From NCBI RefSeq assembly GCF_016742955.1, contig NZ_JABBYC010000006.1, forward strand, positions 1 through 64,000: a DNA stretch of 64,000 nucleotides. The letters run 5' to 3'. The position numbers and the translations under genes were made by a program. The notes below the pieces were generated by a model. That model did not search any database. It was given only the letters and a program-made list of their open reading frames with translations, and had not been told where the DNA came from. The stretch's first letter is position 1. Each line of letters begins with the position of its first letter. This document shows, in pieces, positions 28,478-36,958 of the stretch. The DNA is from Myceligenerans indicum (GTDB lineage: Bacteria > Actinomycetota > Actinomycetes > Actinomycetales > Cellulomonadaceae).

Positions 28478-29368
28478 TCACTTGACCGCCCCGGCGGTCA
28501 CGCCCCGGGTCAGGGTGCGTTGGAAGATGAGGAAGAACACGACGGCGGGCACGAGGGAGACGAGCGTCCCCGCGTTGATGGTGGGGGCGTCCATCATCCG
28601 GTCGCCCTGCAGTGAGGCCAGGGCGATCGGGATGGTCTGGGTGTCGTTGGTGGTGAGCATGACCAGCGGGATGAAGAACTCGTTCCAGGTCCAGATGAAG
28701 AAGAAGATCATCAGGACCGACAGGGTCGGGCGCATGATCGGGAAGACCACCTGCCAGAGGATGCGCCACCGGCTCGCGCCGTCGAGCGCGGCGGCCTCCA
28801 GGAGCGCGGGCGGGAACGTGCCCAGTACCGAGGACAGCAGGTAGGTGCCGAACGCCGACTGGATGACGGTGAAGATGATGATCACCGACCACTGCGAGTT
28901 GGATAGGCCCACGGACTGCGCCATCGTGAACAGGGGGTAGATCAGGGCCTCCTGCGGCAGCATGTTCGCCAGCAGGAACAGCGTGACGATCCACAGCCGC
29001 CCCTTCACCCGCCCGATGCCGATCGCGTAGGCGTTGAGCAGCGACAGCAGCGCGCCCAGCACGGCCACGACGGCCGAGATGAACACGGAGTTCCACAGCT
29101 TCACCGGGAACTCGGTGCGCTCCCAGAAGGCCACCACCCCGTCGAGGTAGATGCTCGACGGCAGGGACAACGGCCCGTTCGCCGAGTAGTCCTGCGGCGA
29201 CTTGACCGCGTTGAGCAGCATGATGCCGAACGGCGCGAGGATCACGAGCCCCACGAGAACGGCCACGGCAAGCACCAGCCAGCGGCCGGCCCCACGCCGG
29301 TAGCGGGAGTCGATGCCGGAGTGACGCAGGCGCAGGCGGGGCGCGCGCACGGATGTGGCGACAGCCAT
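28478..29368 (-). CDS. Carbohydrate ABC transporter permease (MalG type)
   Basis: A 296-residue inner-membrane permease of the binding-protein-dependent sugar family. Six membrane segments are apparent, starting WLVLAVAVLVGLVILAPFGIML. The cytoplasmic EAA loop is EAAALDGASRWRILWQVVFPIMRP, the docking site for the ATPase. ATG 29368 has AGGGG 7 bases upstream and lies 1 base after the stop of the partner permease. No ATPase gene is in the operon, so a shared MsiK-type ATPase is likely, as in other Actinobacteria. Confidence 0.93.
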   Translation of the reverse strand: MAVATSVRAPRLRLRHSGIDSRYRRGAGRWLVLAVAVLVGLVILAPFGIMLLNAVKSPQDYSANGPLSLPSSIYLDGVVAFWERTEFPVKLWNSVFISAVVAVLGALLSLLNAYAIGIGRVKGRLWIVTLFLLANMLPQEALIYPLFTMAQSVGLSNSQWSVIIIFTVIQSAFGTYLLSSVLGTFPPALLEAAALDGASRWRILWQVVFPIMRPTLSVLMIFFFIWTWNEFFIPLVMLTTNDTQTIPIALASLQGDRMMDAPTINAGTLVSLVPAVVFFLIFQRTLTRGVTAGAVK

Positions 29369-29369
29369 G

Positions 29370-30338
29370 TCAGATCCCCTCTCGCTCACGCCGTTCCGCC
29401 CGGCTCTGCAGCCCGAGGATGATCACGGCCACCGCGACGATCACGAGCGTGAGCACCGTGGCGATCGCGGCTCCGTACCCGACGTGGGACTTGTCGAAGA
29501 AGTTCAGGTAGGAGTAGTAGCTCGGCACCAGCGTGGAGCTCTCCGGGCCGCCGCGCGTCAGCACGTAGATGGGGGCGAACACCTTGAGGGCCGCCACCGT
29601 GCAGGTCAGGGTGACCACGAAGGTCTCCGGCCGGATCTGGGGCACGGTGATGGCCCGGAACCGGTGCCACCAGCCGGCGCCGTCCAGCTCGGCCGCCTCG
29701 TACAGCTCCGGGTCCACGCGTTGCAGGGCCGCCATGAAGATGACCACCGGGTAGCCGATCTGGATCCAGATCAGCACGAGCATCACGGACGGCAGCGCGG
29801 TGGCGGGGTCGCCGAGCCAGTTGGGCGGGGAGTCCATGCCCATCCCGCGCAGGATCTCGTTGAGCGCGCCGGTCTGGGAGTTCAGGATCCAGTTCCACAG
29901 CACGCCGGCCACGGCCACGGGCAGGATCTGCGGCAGGTAGTAGGTGGCCCGCAGCACCGAGGAGACCCGCTCGCCGAACCGCCGTCCGAGGTAGTCGAAC
30001 AGCACCGCCGCGAGCAGCAGCCCGACGAGCGTGGGCACGAGCACCATCGCGACGATCATCGCCACGGAGTTGCCGAACGACGTCCAGAACTGGTCGTCGC
30101 CCATCAGGTCCGCGTAGTTGCCGAGCCCGTTCCAGCGCAGCGGCGCCATGCCTCCGCGCCACTTGAACAGGCTGAAGTACACGTTCGTGAGAAGCGGGTA
30201 GCCGATCACGACGGCGAACGCGACCGCGCCGGGCAGCAGGTAGGGCAGATAGCCCACCCAGGCCGCCCGGGCGCGGCGCGGTGCTCGCGGGCGCCGCCGG
30301 GCCCGCGAGCGCCGTGCCGTCAGGACGCTCTCAGCCAT
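29370..30338 (-). CDS. Carbohydrate ABC transporter permease (MalF type)
   Basis: A 322-residue permease with a very Arg-rich cytoplasmic N-terminus, then about six membrane helices (LPYLLPGAVAFAVVIGYPLL onward). The EAA loop reads EAAELDGAGWWHRFRAITVPQIRPE. It overlaps the end of the solute-binding-protein gene by 8 bp and is followed after 1 base by the second permease, so the two are coupled. They form the membrane channel of the importer encoded by this operon. Confidence 0.93.
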   Translation of the reverse strand: MAESVLTARRSRARRRPRAPRRARAAWVGYLPYLLPGAVAFAVVIGYPLLTNVYFSLFKWRGGMAPLRWNGLGNYADLMGDDQFWTSFGNSVAMIVAMVLVPTLVGLLLAAVLFDYLGRRFGERVSSVLRATYYLPQILPVAVAGVLWNWILNSQTGALNEILRGMGMDSPPNWLGDPATALPSVMLVLIWIQIGYPVVIFMAALQRVDPELYEAAELDGAGWWHRFRAITVPQIRPETFVVTLTCTVAALKVFAPIYVLTRGGPESSTLVPSYYSYLNFFDKSHVGYGAAIATVLTLVIVAVAVIILGLQSRAERREREGI

Positions 30339-31635
30339 CGAGCAGGTCTGCCTTGCCCTCGTCGTACGCGCTCTGCAGCCCGTCCAGCACCTCGCTCGGT
30401 GTCTTGGACCGGTTGACCAGGGACTGGAGCTGGCTGACGATCACGTCGTAGTAGCCGGGCACCGGCCAGTCGGGGTAGTAGGCGAGGCCGTCGTCGTCCA
30501 GGATCGCCTGGAAGTTCTCGGTGAGTTCGCGGGTGCGCTCGTCGTCGATGACGGACGGGTCGCCCGCCACGGGCAGGCCGCCCTCGGTGGCCAGCACGTT
30601 CTGCACCTCGGGGCGCAGCGTGATGTCGATGAACTCCTCGGCCAGGCTCGGGGAGTCCGCGTTGGCCGGCACGACCCACAGGTTGCCCGACGAGCCCGGG
30701 TGCAGGGCGTTGCCGGGGAAGTTGAACTGACCCCAGTCCGCCTGGACCTCGGACGCGAGGCGGCCGAACCACCAGGAGCCGCTGACCATGATCGGGTACG
30801 TGCCGTCGATGAACGAGACGCCCATGTCCTCGGCCGTGAGGGCCGCCGAGTCGGAGGCGATGTAGCCCTTGTCGATCCACTCGTCGAGCTTTTCGGTGGC
30901 CTGAGTCATCGCCTGGTCGTGGAAGTCGACGTCGTTCGCGAAGAGCTGGTAGTCGTCCACCAGGTCCCGGTCGCCGTAGGCGAGCACGAGCTCGTACCAG
31001 AGCTGGCCCAGCGGGTACTCGGCGCCGGCCTCGGCCAGGGGGGTGATGCCCTCCTTCTTGAAGGCGGCCAGCACGTCCTCGAACTCGTCGAGGGTGGTGG
31101 GCTCGGCGAGACCGAGCTCGGCGAACATGTCCTTGTTGTAGTAGACGCCCACGAACTCGCCGTAGTTCGGCACCCCGTACCAGTCGCCGGAGCCCATGAG
31201 GCCCTGTTCGTCGTACCGCGCGGTGGTCGCCAGCGAGCCGGTCAGCGTCTTGTCCCAGCCGCGCTCGGCGGCCTGGTCGGTCAGGGGGGTCAGGAGTCCC
31301 TGGGCGGCGAGCTGGCCCGCGGTGGCGTTGCCCTTGTTGAACTCCATGACGTCGGGCACGTCGTCACCGGTGAGGACGATCTTGGCGTTCTTCTGGATCT
31401 GCTCGAACGTCTGCTTCTCGACGTCGACCGTGACGTCCGGGTTCTCCTCCTCGAAGATCCGGATGGCCTCGGCCCACGCCTTGCCCATCGCCGAGTCGTC
31501 GTTCTCGTAGTGCCAGATCGTCAGCGTGCTGTCGTCCGTGTCGCCGCCGCCTGCGGCCTGACCGGTACAGCCGGTCAGGGCCAGGGCGCCCGCGAGAACG
31601 GTCCCCACGACGGCCGTCGTGCGCTTGTGGTTCAT
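30331..31635 (-). CDS. Sugar ABC transporter substrate-binding lipoprotein
   Basis: A 434-residue lipoprotein; the signal peptide ends in lipobox ALALTGC. The mature domain starts TLTIWHYENDDSAMGKAW, a family-1 extracellular solute-binding start, and has many Trp/Tyr residues suited to stacking on oligosaccharides. ATG 31635 overlaps the GH42 stop (ATGA, 31632-31635). It is translationally tied to GH42 and followed by two permeases. From the operon enzymes the ligand may be a galactosylated or xylosylated oligosaccharide; this is inference. Confidence 0.93.
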   Translation of the reverse strand: MNHKRTTAVVGTVLAGALALTGCTGQAAGGGDTDDSTLTIWHYENDDSAMGKAWAEAIRIFEEENPDVTVDVEKQTFEQIQKNAKIVLTGDDVPDVMEFNKGNATAGQLAAQGLLTPLTDQAAERGWDKTLTGSLATTARYDEQGLMGSGDWYGVPNYGEFVGVYYNKDMFAELGLAEPTTLDEFEDVLAAFKKEGITPLAEAGAEYPLGQLWYELVLAYGDRDLVDDYQLFANDVDFHDQAMTQATEKLDEWIDKGYIASDSAALTAEDMGVSFIDGTYPIMVSGSWWFGRLASEVQADWGQFNFPGNALHPGSSGNLWVVPANADSPSLAEEFIDITLRPEVQNVLATEGGLPVAGDPSVIDDERTRELTENFQAILDDDGLAYYPDWPVPGYYDVIVSQLQSLVNRSKTPSEVLDGLQSAYDEGKADLLDG

Positions 31636-33713
31636 TGCCTATCTCCTTGTTCGCGAAACCGCGGGGCCGGGTGCCCGGCGTCGGCAGGCAGCAGTGCCAC
31701 CGCGTCGGTCGGTCCCACGGTCGTCTCGCCCGACACGGTCGTGCCGGTGAGCAGGTCGGTCCAGGTCCCCGGCACGTCGAGGCGTGCCGGTTCGCCGGAG
31801 TGGTTGAGCAGGAACAGGACGTCGCCGCGGCGCACTGCCTCGGTCTCGTCCCCGGGGTCCCGCCGGGCGTTGAGGGCGGCCAGGCCGGGCAGCAAGGGTT
31901 CGACCCCCGCCTGCTCCACCGCGGCGCGCAGCACCGTGGCGAGGGTGTCGCCGTCGGGCACGGTGGCGAGGTACCAGGCGGTGCCGCGGCGGGACGCGTC
32001 GCCGTCCGGCGGCGTGTGCCGCGTGATCGCGGGACTGCCCGCGAGGTGCCCGGACGCGAAGGTGGCGAGTACGTCGGCGCCGTCGGTCCGGAGGCGTTCG
32101 CCCAGGACGGTCGCGCCACCCGCGGGGTGCAGGGCCACGCCGCCGTCCGGCAGCGGGGCCCACTCCTCGCCGCTCACGCCGAGCAGGCCGGCGAGCAGCA
32201 CGGGGAAGCGGCCGGTGCGCACGTGCGCGTTGCCGTCGGCGACGCCGCTGAAGGGCCCGACGACGAGGTTCGCGCCCCGCTCGACCGCTCCGGCCAGGAG
32301 GTCGGCGCCGACCGGGTCCAGGATGAACAGGTTGGGCACCAGCACGACGTCGTACGCGGCCAGGTCTGTTCCGGGCCGCACCACGTCGGCGGCCACGCCG
32401 TCGGTCCACAGGACGCGGTGCCAGGCGCGGAGCTGCTCGAGCGGGTCGAGCCGGTCGGTGGGCCCGGCCGGCTCGGTGGCGGCCCACCAGGAGGGCCAGT
32501 CCCACAGCAGGGCCACGCGCGCGGGGACGCGCCCGCCGGTGACGGGCCGCAGGCGGGCGAGGTCCGCGCCGAGACGGCGGATCCCCTGGTGGGCGAGGGT
32601 GTCGGGCCCGGCGTGGGGAAGCATCGCGGAGTGAAAGCGTTCGGCTCCCGCGCGCGAGGCCCGCCACTGGAAGAAGCAGATCCCGTCCGCTCCGCGGGCC
32701 ACCGCCTGCAGCGACTCCAGCCGCGACCGCTCCGGCGACCTGGGCAGGTTGTGCGGCCGCCAGCTCACCGCTCCGGCGGCCTGCTCCATGAGGATCCACG
32801 GCTCGCCGCCGCGCAGCGAGCGCATCAGGTCCTGCCCCAGCGCGGACGACGACGGGGCGTGCGGGTCGGCCGGGTCGGGGTAGGCGTCGTCGGCCACGAC
32901 ATCGAGCTCGGCGGCCCAGGTGGCGTAGTCGACGAGCGGGAAGAAGCCCATCAGGTTGGTGGTGACCGGCTGGGTGGCGCCGGCGGCGCGGATCGCGTCG
33001 CGCTGCTCGCGGTAGATCTCCAGCAGCAGGTCGGACGAGTACCGGCGCCAGTCCAGCGACTGGGTCGGGTTGGGGTGGTAGGGCATGCGGCGGGGCGGCA
33101 GGATCTCGTCGAACGTGGCGTAGCGCTGGGACCAGAAGGTGGTTCCCCAGGCCTCGTTGAGGCCGTCGATGTCGCCGTAGCGGGCACGCAGCCAGGCGCG
33201 GAACCGCCCCGCCGCCTCGCGGCCGTAGCAGACCTGGCCCAGCTCGTTGCCGACGTGCCACATGCGGACCGCCGGGTGGGCCGCGTAGCGCTCGGCGAGG
33301 TCGTGCGTGATGGCCAGGGCCGCGTCGCGGTAGACCTGCGAGGCGGGGCTGAAGTGGTTCCGGGAGCCGGCCACGAGCCGCACGCCGTCCGCGTCGACGG
33401 GCAGGGTCTCGGGGTGGCGGACGCCCAGCCAGGCCGGTGGCGAGGCCGTGGGGGTCGCCAGGTCCACGCCGACGCCGTGCTCGTGGAGCAGTCCGAGCAC
33501 GTCGTCCAGCCAGCCGAGGTCGCGGGCACCGGGCTCCGGTTCGTACGTCGCCCAGCTGAAGACGCCCACGGTCACGAGGTTGACGCCGGCCTGCCGCATG
33601 AGGCGCGCGTCCTCGTGCCACACGTCGCGCGGCCACTGCTCCGGGTTGTAGTCCCCACCGAAGCGGATGCCGCCGTCGGCCACGAGCGCGTCGAACCCCT
33701 CGGTCGTCGGCAT
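31632..33713 (-). CDS. GH42 beta-galactosidase
   Basis: A 693-residue cytoplasmic enzyme. It shows the GH42 start FGGDYNPEQWPRDVWHEDARLMRQAGVN, acid/base E157 in HVGNELGQ and nucleophile E310 in WILMEQAAG. The trimerisation (about 400-610) and C-terminal beta domains follow. It cleaves terminal beta-galactosyl (sometimes alpha-L-arabinosyl) residues. ATG 33713 has GGAGG 6 bases upstream; a GTG at 33719 would be too close. It is the first gene of the operon and is divergent from the LacI gene, with operators in the 235-bp gap. Confidence 0.94.
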   Translation of the reverse strand: MPTTEGFDALVADGGIRFGGDYNPEQWPRDVWHEDARLMRQAGVNLVTVGVFSWATYEPEPGARDLGWLDDVLGLLHEHGVGVDLATPTASPPAWLGVRHPETLPVDADGVRLVAGSRNHFSPASQVYRDAALAITHDLAERYAAHPAVRMWHVGNELGQVCYGREAAGRFRAWLRARYGDIDGLNEAWGTTFWSQRYATFDEILPPRRMPYHPNPTQSLDWRRYSSDLLLEIYREQRDAIRAAGATQPVTTNLMGFFPLVDYATWAAELDVVADDAYPDPADPHAPSSSALGQDLMRSLRGGEPWILMEQAAGAVSWRPHNLPRSPERSRLESLQAVARGADGICFFQWRASRAGAERFHSAMLPHAGPDTLAHQGIRRLGADLARLRPVTGGRVPARVALLWDWPSWWAATEPAGPTDRLDPLEQLRAWHRVLWTDGVAADVVRPGTDLAAYDVVLVPNLFILDPVGADLLAGAVERGANLVVGPFSGVADGNAHVRTGRFPVLLAGLLGVSGEEWAPLPDGGVALHPAGGATVLGERLRTDGADVLATFASGHLAGSPAITRHTPPDGDASRRGTAWYLATVPDGDTLATVLRAAVEQAGVEPLLPGLAALNARRDPGDETEAVRRGDVLFLLNHSGEPARLDVPGTWTDLLTGTTVSGETTVGPTDAVALLPADAGHPAPRFREQGDRQ

Positions 33714-33768
33714 CGTCACCCTCCTGTCCGGACGTCGGTGTCTGGCTCATCGCCTCGACGGGATCGTC

Positions 33769-33778
33769 GAAGCGATTC
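33769..33778. promoter_or_regulatory. LacI-type operator O1 (GAAGCGATTC)
   Basis: A near-palindrome within TCGAAGCGATTCAA, immediately downstream of the minus-strand -10 hexamer for the GH42 operon, a position that would block transcription. Confidence 0.65.
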
Positions 33779-33781
33779 AAC

Positions 33782-33811
33782 ACGCTAGCTGTAGGCAGGG
33801 ACTCATGTCCA
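33782..33811 (-). promoter_or_regulatory. Promoter of the GH42-ABC-GH31 operon
   Basis: On the minus strand, -35 TGGACA (33806-33811), 18-bp spacer, -10 TAGCGT (33782-33787). Operator O1 begins 3 bases after the -10. A mirror-like plus-strand -10 TAGCAT (33835-33840) for the LacI gene precedes operator O2. Confidence 0.5.
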
Positions 33812-33846
33812 GTGCCATCCTTGGCGAATTTCGCTAGCATTCCATC

Positions 33847-33856
33847 GAAGCGCTTC
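33847..33856. promoter_or_regulatory. LacI-type operator O2 (GAAGCGCTTC)
   Basis: An exact 10-bp palindrome in ATCGAAGCGCTTCCCT, 6 bases after TAGCAT and 92 bp upstream of the LacI start. Its centre lies 78 bp from that of O1. It fits autoregulation of the regulator. Confidence 0.7.
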
Positions 33857-33948
33857 CCTACCATGAGGCACACTGATGTGCCGGCATGTGCCGAGCACAC
33901 GACCTGCCGCCCCGCCGGGCACCGCGGCACCCGACCTGAAGGAGCACC

Positions 33949-34962
33949 GTGGCCACGATCGACGACGTCGCCAAGACAGCCGGAGTCTCGGCCTCGACCG
34001 TGTCCTACGTGCTGTCGGGCAAACGGCCCATCTCCGGGCCCACCCGCGCACGCGTCGAGCGCGCCATCGAGAAGCTCGGCTACCGCCCGCACGCGGGGGC
34101 GCGGGCCCTGGCCTCGGCCCGCACCAACGTCATCGCGCTGATGGCACCCCTGCGCGTCGGCGTGAACGTCCCGGTGATCATGCAGTTCGTCACGGGCGTC
34201 GTCACCCGCGCCCGTGACTTCGAGCACGACGTTCTCCTGCTGACCCAGGACGACGTGAGCGGCCTGGACCGGGTGACCGGCGGCTCCATGGTGGACGCCC
34301 TGGTCATGATGGACATCGAGGCGGACGATCCGCGCGTTCCCCTGGTGGCCGCCGCCAAGCAGCCGGCCGTGCTCGTCGGGCTTCCGGAGGACCCGGAGGG
34401 CCTCAGCTGCGTCGACCTCGACTTCGAGGCCGCCGGCCGGCTCGCCGTCCGGCACCTCGCCGCGACGGGACACACCGACGTCGCACTCATCGGCTCACCG
34501 CCCGAGGTGCTGCGGCGGCACACCTCGTACGCCGAACGGCTGATGCGCGGGCTGCGCAGCCAGGCCCAGGCCTCCGACGTCACCGTGCGGGTGGAGGCCT
34601 GCGACTCCTCGCCGTCGGGCGCCTCGCAGGCGGTGGACACGCTGCTGGCGACCGCGCCCGACACCACCGGGATCATCGTGCACAACGAGGGCGCCCTCCC
34701 CCACGTGCTGTCCCGCCTGGCCGAGCGCGGCATCGCGGTCGGCACCGACATGGCCGTGGTCGCGGTCTGCCCCAAGGACGTGGCCCTGGCCCAGCGCATC
34801 CCGATGACCAGCATCGACCTGCCCGCCGAGGACATCGGCAGGGTCGCGGTCGACATGGTGATGACCCGGCTCGACGGCGATCAGCCGTCCGAGACGCGGC
34901 TGCTCGCTCCGGTGCTCACCGAGCGGGAGAGCTCCACCCCCGGGCCCGCCGCCGACGGCTGA
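33949..34962 (+). CDS. LacI-family regulator of the carbohydrate island
   Basis: A 337-residue repressor. The helix-turn-helix and hinge are canonical (ATIDDVAKTAGVSASTVSYVLSGKRPISGPTRARVERAIEKLGYRPHAGARAL). The effector domain ends with MTSIDLPAEDIGRVAVDMV. GTG 33949 has AAGGAG just upstream. It is divergent from GH42 and convergent with the second ABC operon. Palindromes of the LacI class lie in its own upstream region and in front of the second SBP and GH3 genes, so it may control the whole 26-41 kb island. The inducer is unknown; a xyloglucan-derived sugar is a guess. Confidence 0.92.
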   Translation: MATIDDVAKTAGVSASTVSYVLSGKRPISGPTRARVERAIEKLGYRPHAGARALASARTNVIALMAPLRVGVNVPVIMQFVTGVVTRARDFEHDVLLLTQDDVSGLDRVTGGSMVDALVMMDIEADDPRVPLVAAAKQPAVLVGLPEDPEGLSCVDLDFEAAGRLAVRHLAATGHTDVALIGSPPEVLRRHTSYAERLMRGLRSQAQASDVTVRVEACDSSPSGASQAVDTLLATAPDTTGIIVHNEGALPHVLSRLAERGIAVGTDMAVVAVCPKDVALAQRIPMTSIDLPAEDIGRVAVDMVMTRLDGDQPSETRLLAPVLTERESSTPGPAADG

Positions 34963-34983
34963 CGGCGGCGCCACCCGCCGTCA
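34960..34983. terminator. Bidirectional terminator between LacI and permease genes
   Basis: TGACGGCG (34960-34967) and CGCCGTCA (34976-34983), a perfect 8-bp stem with an 8-base loop that includes the LacI stop codon. The flanking genes converge. Confidence 0.5.
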
Positions 34984-34992
34984 GGCCGCCGC

Positions 34993-35925
34993 CTACCCCT
35001 TGATGGCCCCGAGGATCACGCCCTTGGTGAAGTGGCGCTGCACGAACGGGTACACGAGCAGCACCGGGATCACCGCGAGCACCAGCACCGCCATCTTCAC
35101 CGGCAGCCCGGTCACGGCACCGTCGTCCACGTCGACCTGACCGGTCCCGCTGCCGGGCAGCGTCACTCCTTGCAGCACGTAGGAGCGCAGCACGAGCTGC
35201 AGCGGCCACTTGGCGTTGTCGTTGATGTACAGCATCGCGTTGAAGAACGCGTTCCAGTAGCCCACCCCGTAGAACAGGGCGACGACCGCGATCGCAGCCT
35301 TCGACATCGGCAGCACGATCCGGCCCAGAACCAGCCAGTCGTTCGCCCCGTCGACCCGCGCGGCATCGAGGATCTCGCGGTCGATCCCCATGAAGAACGA
35401 CCGCAGGATCAGCACGTTGAACGCCGAGACCGCCGTCGGCAGGATCAGCGACCAGTAGGAGTCGATCAGCCCGAGATTGCTCACCAGCAGGTACGTGGGG
35501 ATCATCCCGGCGCCGAAGAACATGGTGACGAGGAAGACGAACAGGATCGGCCGGTGCCACAGCGATCCCGGCCTGCTCATCCCGTAGGCGGCGAGGATGG
35601 AGACCACGGTCGACAGCACGGTCCCGACCGCCGTCACCCCGATCGACACCAGGGTGGCCCGGGTGACGATCCCTCCGGACAGGATCTGCTCGTAGGCGGC
35701 CAGGGACAGCGTCCCGGGCACGGTGACGAGCCCGCCTGCGCGCGTGACGTCAGCCTGCGAGGACAGGCTGGTCAGCACGATCGTGTACAGCGGGAAGAGC
35801 ACCGCGGCCACGATCGCCACCAGGACCAGTGCCTTCACGGCCAGCCCTGCCGGGTTCGGGTCCTCCTCCCAGACGGGGCGGTTCCCGCCCCGCACGAACT
35901 TCCGGTACGCACTAGCGCTCAGCAC
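34993..35925 (-). CDS. Carbohydrate ABC transporter permease (YtcP/LplC type)
   Basis: A 310-residue membrane permease. The LplC/YtcP-like features are VLFPLYTIVLTSLSSQADVTRAGG near the start, FFGAGMIPTYLLVSNLGLID and a C-terminal FVQRHFTKGVILGAIKG. The EAA-like loop is DAARVDGANDWLVLGRIVLPMSK. GTG 35925 gives a 14-bp overlap with the upstream permease gene and has a GGGGG stretch upstream; ATG 35955 is possible but would overlap by 44 bp. The pair and the SBP upstream form a second importer. Confidence 0.9.
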   Translation of the reverse strand: MLSASAYRKFVRGGNRPVWEEDPNPAGLAVKALVLVAIVAAVLFPLYTIVLTSLSSQADVTRAGGLVTVPGTLSLAAYEQILSGGIVTRATLVSIGVTAVGTVLSTVVSILAAYGMSRPGSLWHRPILFVFLVTMFFGAGMIPTYLLVSNLGLIDSYWSLILPTAVSAFNVLILRSFFMGIDREILDAARVDGANDWLVLGRIVLPMSKAAIAVVALFYGVGYWNAFFNAMLYINDNAKWPLQLVLRSYVLQGVTLPGSGTGQVDVDDGAVTGLPVKMAVLVLAVIPVLLVYPFVQRHFTKGVILGAIKG

Positions 35926-36958
35926 GCTGATACACCCCCGCTTCCCCGAAGACATGGGCCACCCTGTTGGCCGCGAGCACCAGGACCAGTGAAACGATGC
36001 CCTTGACCAGGCCGGCGGCCGCCGCGAACGCCCAGTCGCCGTTGATGACGCCCTGGTGGTACACGAACGTGTCCAGCACCTCGGACACCCCCACCCCCAC
36101 CGCGTTGCGCTGCAGGATGAGCTGTTCGAACCCCACCGTGAGCGAGTCGCCGAGGCGCAGGATCAGCAGCAGCACGATCACCGGCCGCAGCGCGGGCAGG
36201 GTCACGTGCCACATGCGCCGCCACCGGTTCGCGCCGTCGACCACGGCCGCCTCGTACAGGTTCGGGTTCACGGTGCTGAGGGCCGCGAGGAAGATGATGA
36301 TCCCCCACCCGGCGTCCTTCCAGACGACCTGTGCCGTGATGAGCAGGTAGAACGTGTCGGGGTCGGTCATGAGGTCGAACCCGGCCGAGCCCGCCTCGCG
36401 CAGCCGGCCGGCCACGTAGCCCGCCCCGCCGAAGATCTGCTGGAAGATCGTCACGACGATCACCCAGGAGAAGAAGTGCGGGAGGTACACGATCGACTGG
36501 ATGGTGGTCCGTACGGCGGGGGACAGCACACTGTGCAGCAGCAGCGCCAGCGCGATCGGCACCGGGAAGAACAGGACGATCTGGAACGCGGAGATGATCA
36601 GCGTGTTGACCACCGCGTCGAGGAACAGCGGGTTGGTGAACACCCGCTCGAAGTTCCACCAGCCCACGAACGGGCTGTTCAGGAAGCCCGTGTACGGCGA
36701 GTAGTCCTGCCAGGCGATGACGTTGCCGAGCATCGGCACGTAGGCGAACACCGCCAGCAGCACCACGGCCGGCAGCGTCATGAGCAGCAGGGCCCCGTCG
36801 CGGCGCAGTCGCGTGCGGAACGCCACCTTCCGGCGCCTGCCGGGAGCCGGCCGCGGGGGCGCGGCCGGCCGTCCCGGCCCGCGCCCGCCGTCCGTCGTCG
36901 TGGCCGGCTCCGGTCCCCGGGGCGGGTGCCCCCGGCGGGGGCTGACGTGCACGCTCAC
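35912..36958 (-). CDS. Carbohydrate ABC transporter permease (LplB type)
   Basis: A 348-residue permease with a Pro/Arg-rich cytoplasmic N-terminus (about 1-50) and six membrane helices (LLLMTLPAVVLLAVFAYVPML onward). LplB-family motifs include AWQDYSPYTGF and the EAA loop EAAVVDGANRWRRMWHVTLPALRP. GTG 36958 overlaps the SBP stop as GTGA (36955-36958). LplB/YtcP systems are often linked to complex plant or host polysaccharide fragments. No ATPase is encoded nearby. Confidence 0.92.
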   Translation of the reverse strand: MSVHVSPRRGHPPRGPEPATTTDGGRGPGRPAAPPRPAPGRRRKVAFRTRLRRDGALLLMTLPAVVLLAVFAYVPMLGNVIAWQDYSPYTGFLNSPFVGWWNFERVFTNPLFLDAVVNTLIISAFQIVLFFPVPIALALLLHSVLSPAVRTTIQSIVYLPHFFSWVIVVTIFQQIFGGAGYVAGRLREAGSAGFDLMTDPDTFYLLITAQVVWKDAGWGIIIFLAALSTVNPNLYEAAVVDGANRWRRMWHVTLPALRPVIVLLLILRLGDSLTVGFEQLILQRNAVGVGVSEVLDTFVYHQGVINGDWAFAAAAGLVKGIVSLVLVLAANRVAHVFGEAGVYQRAER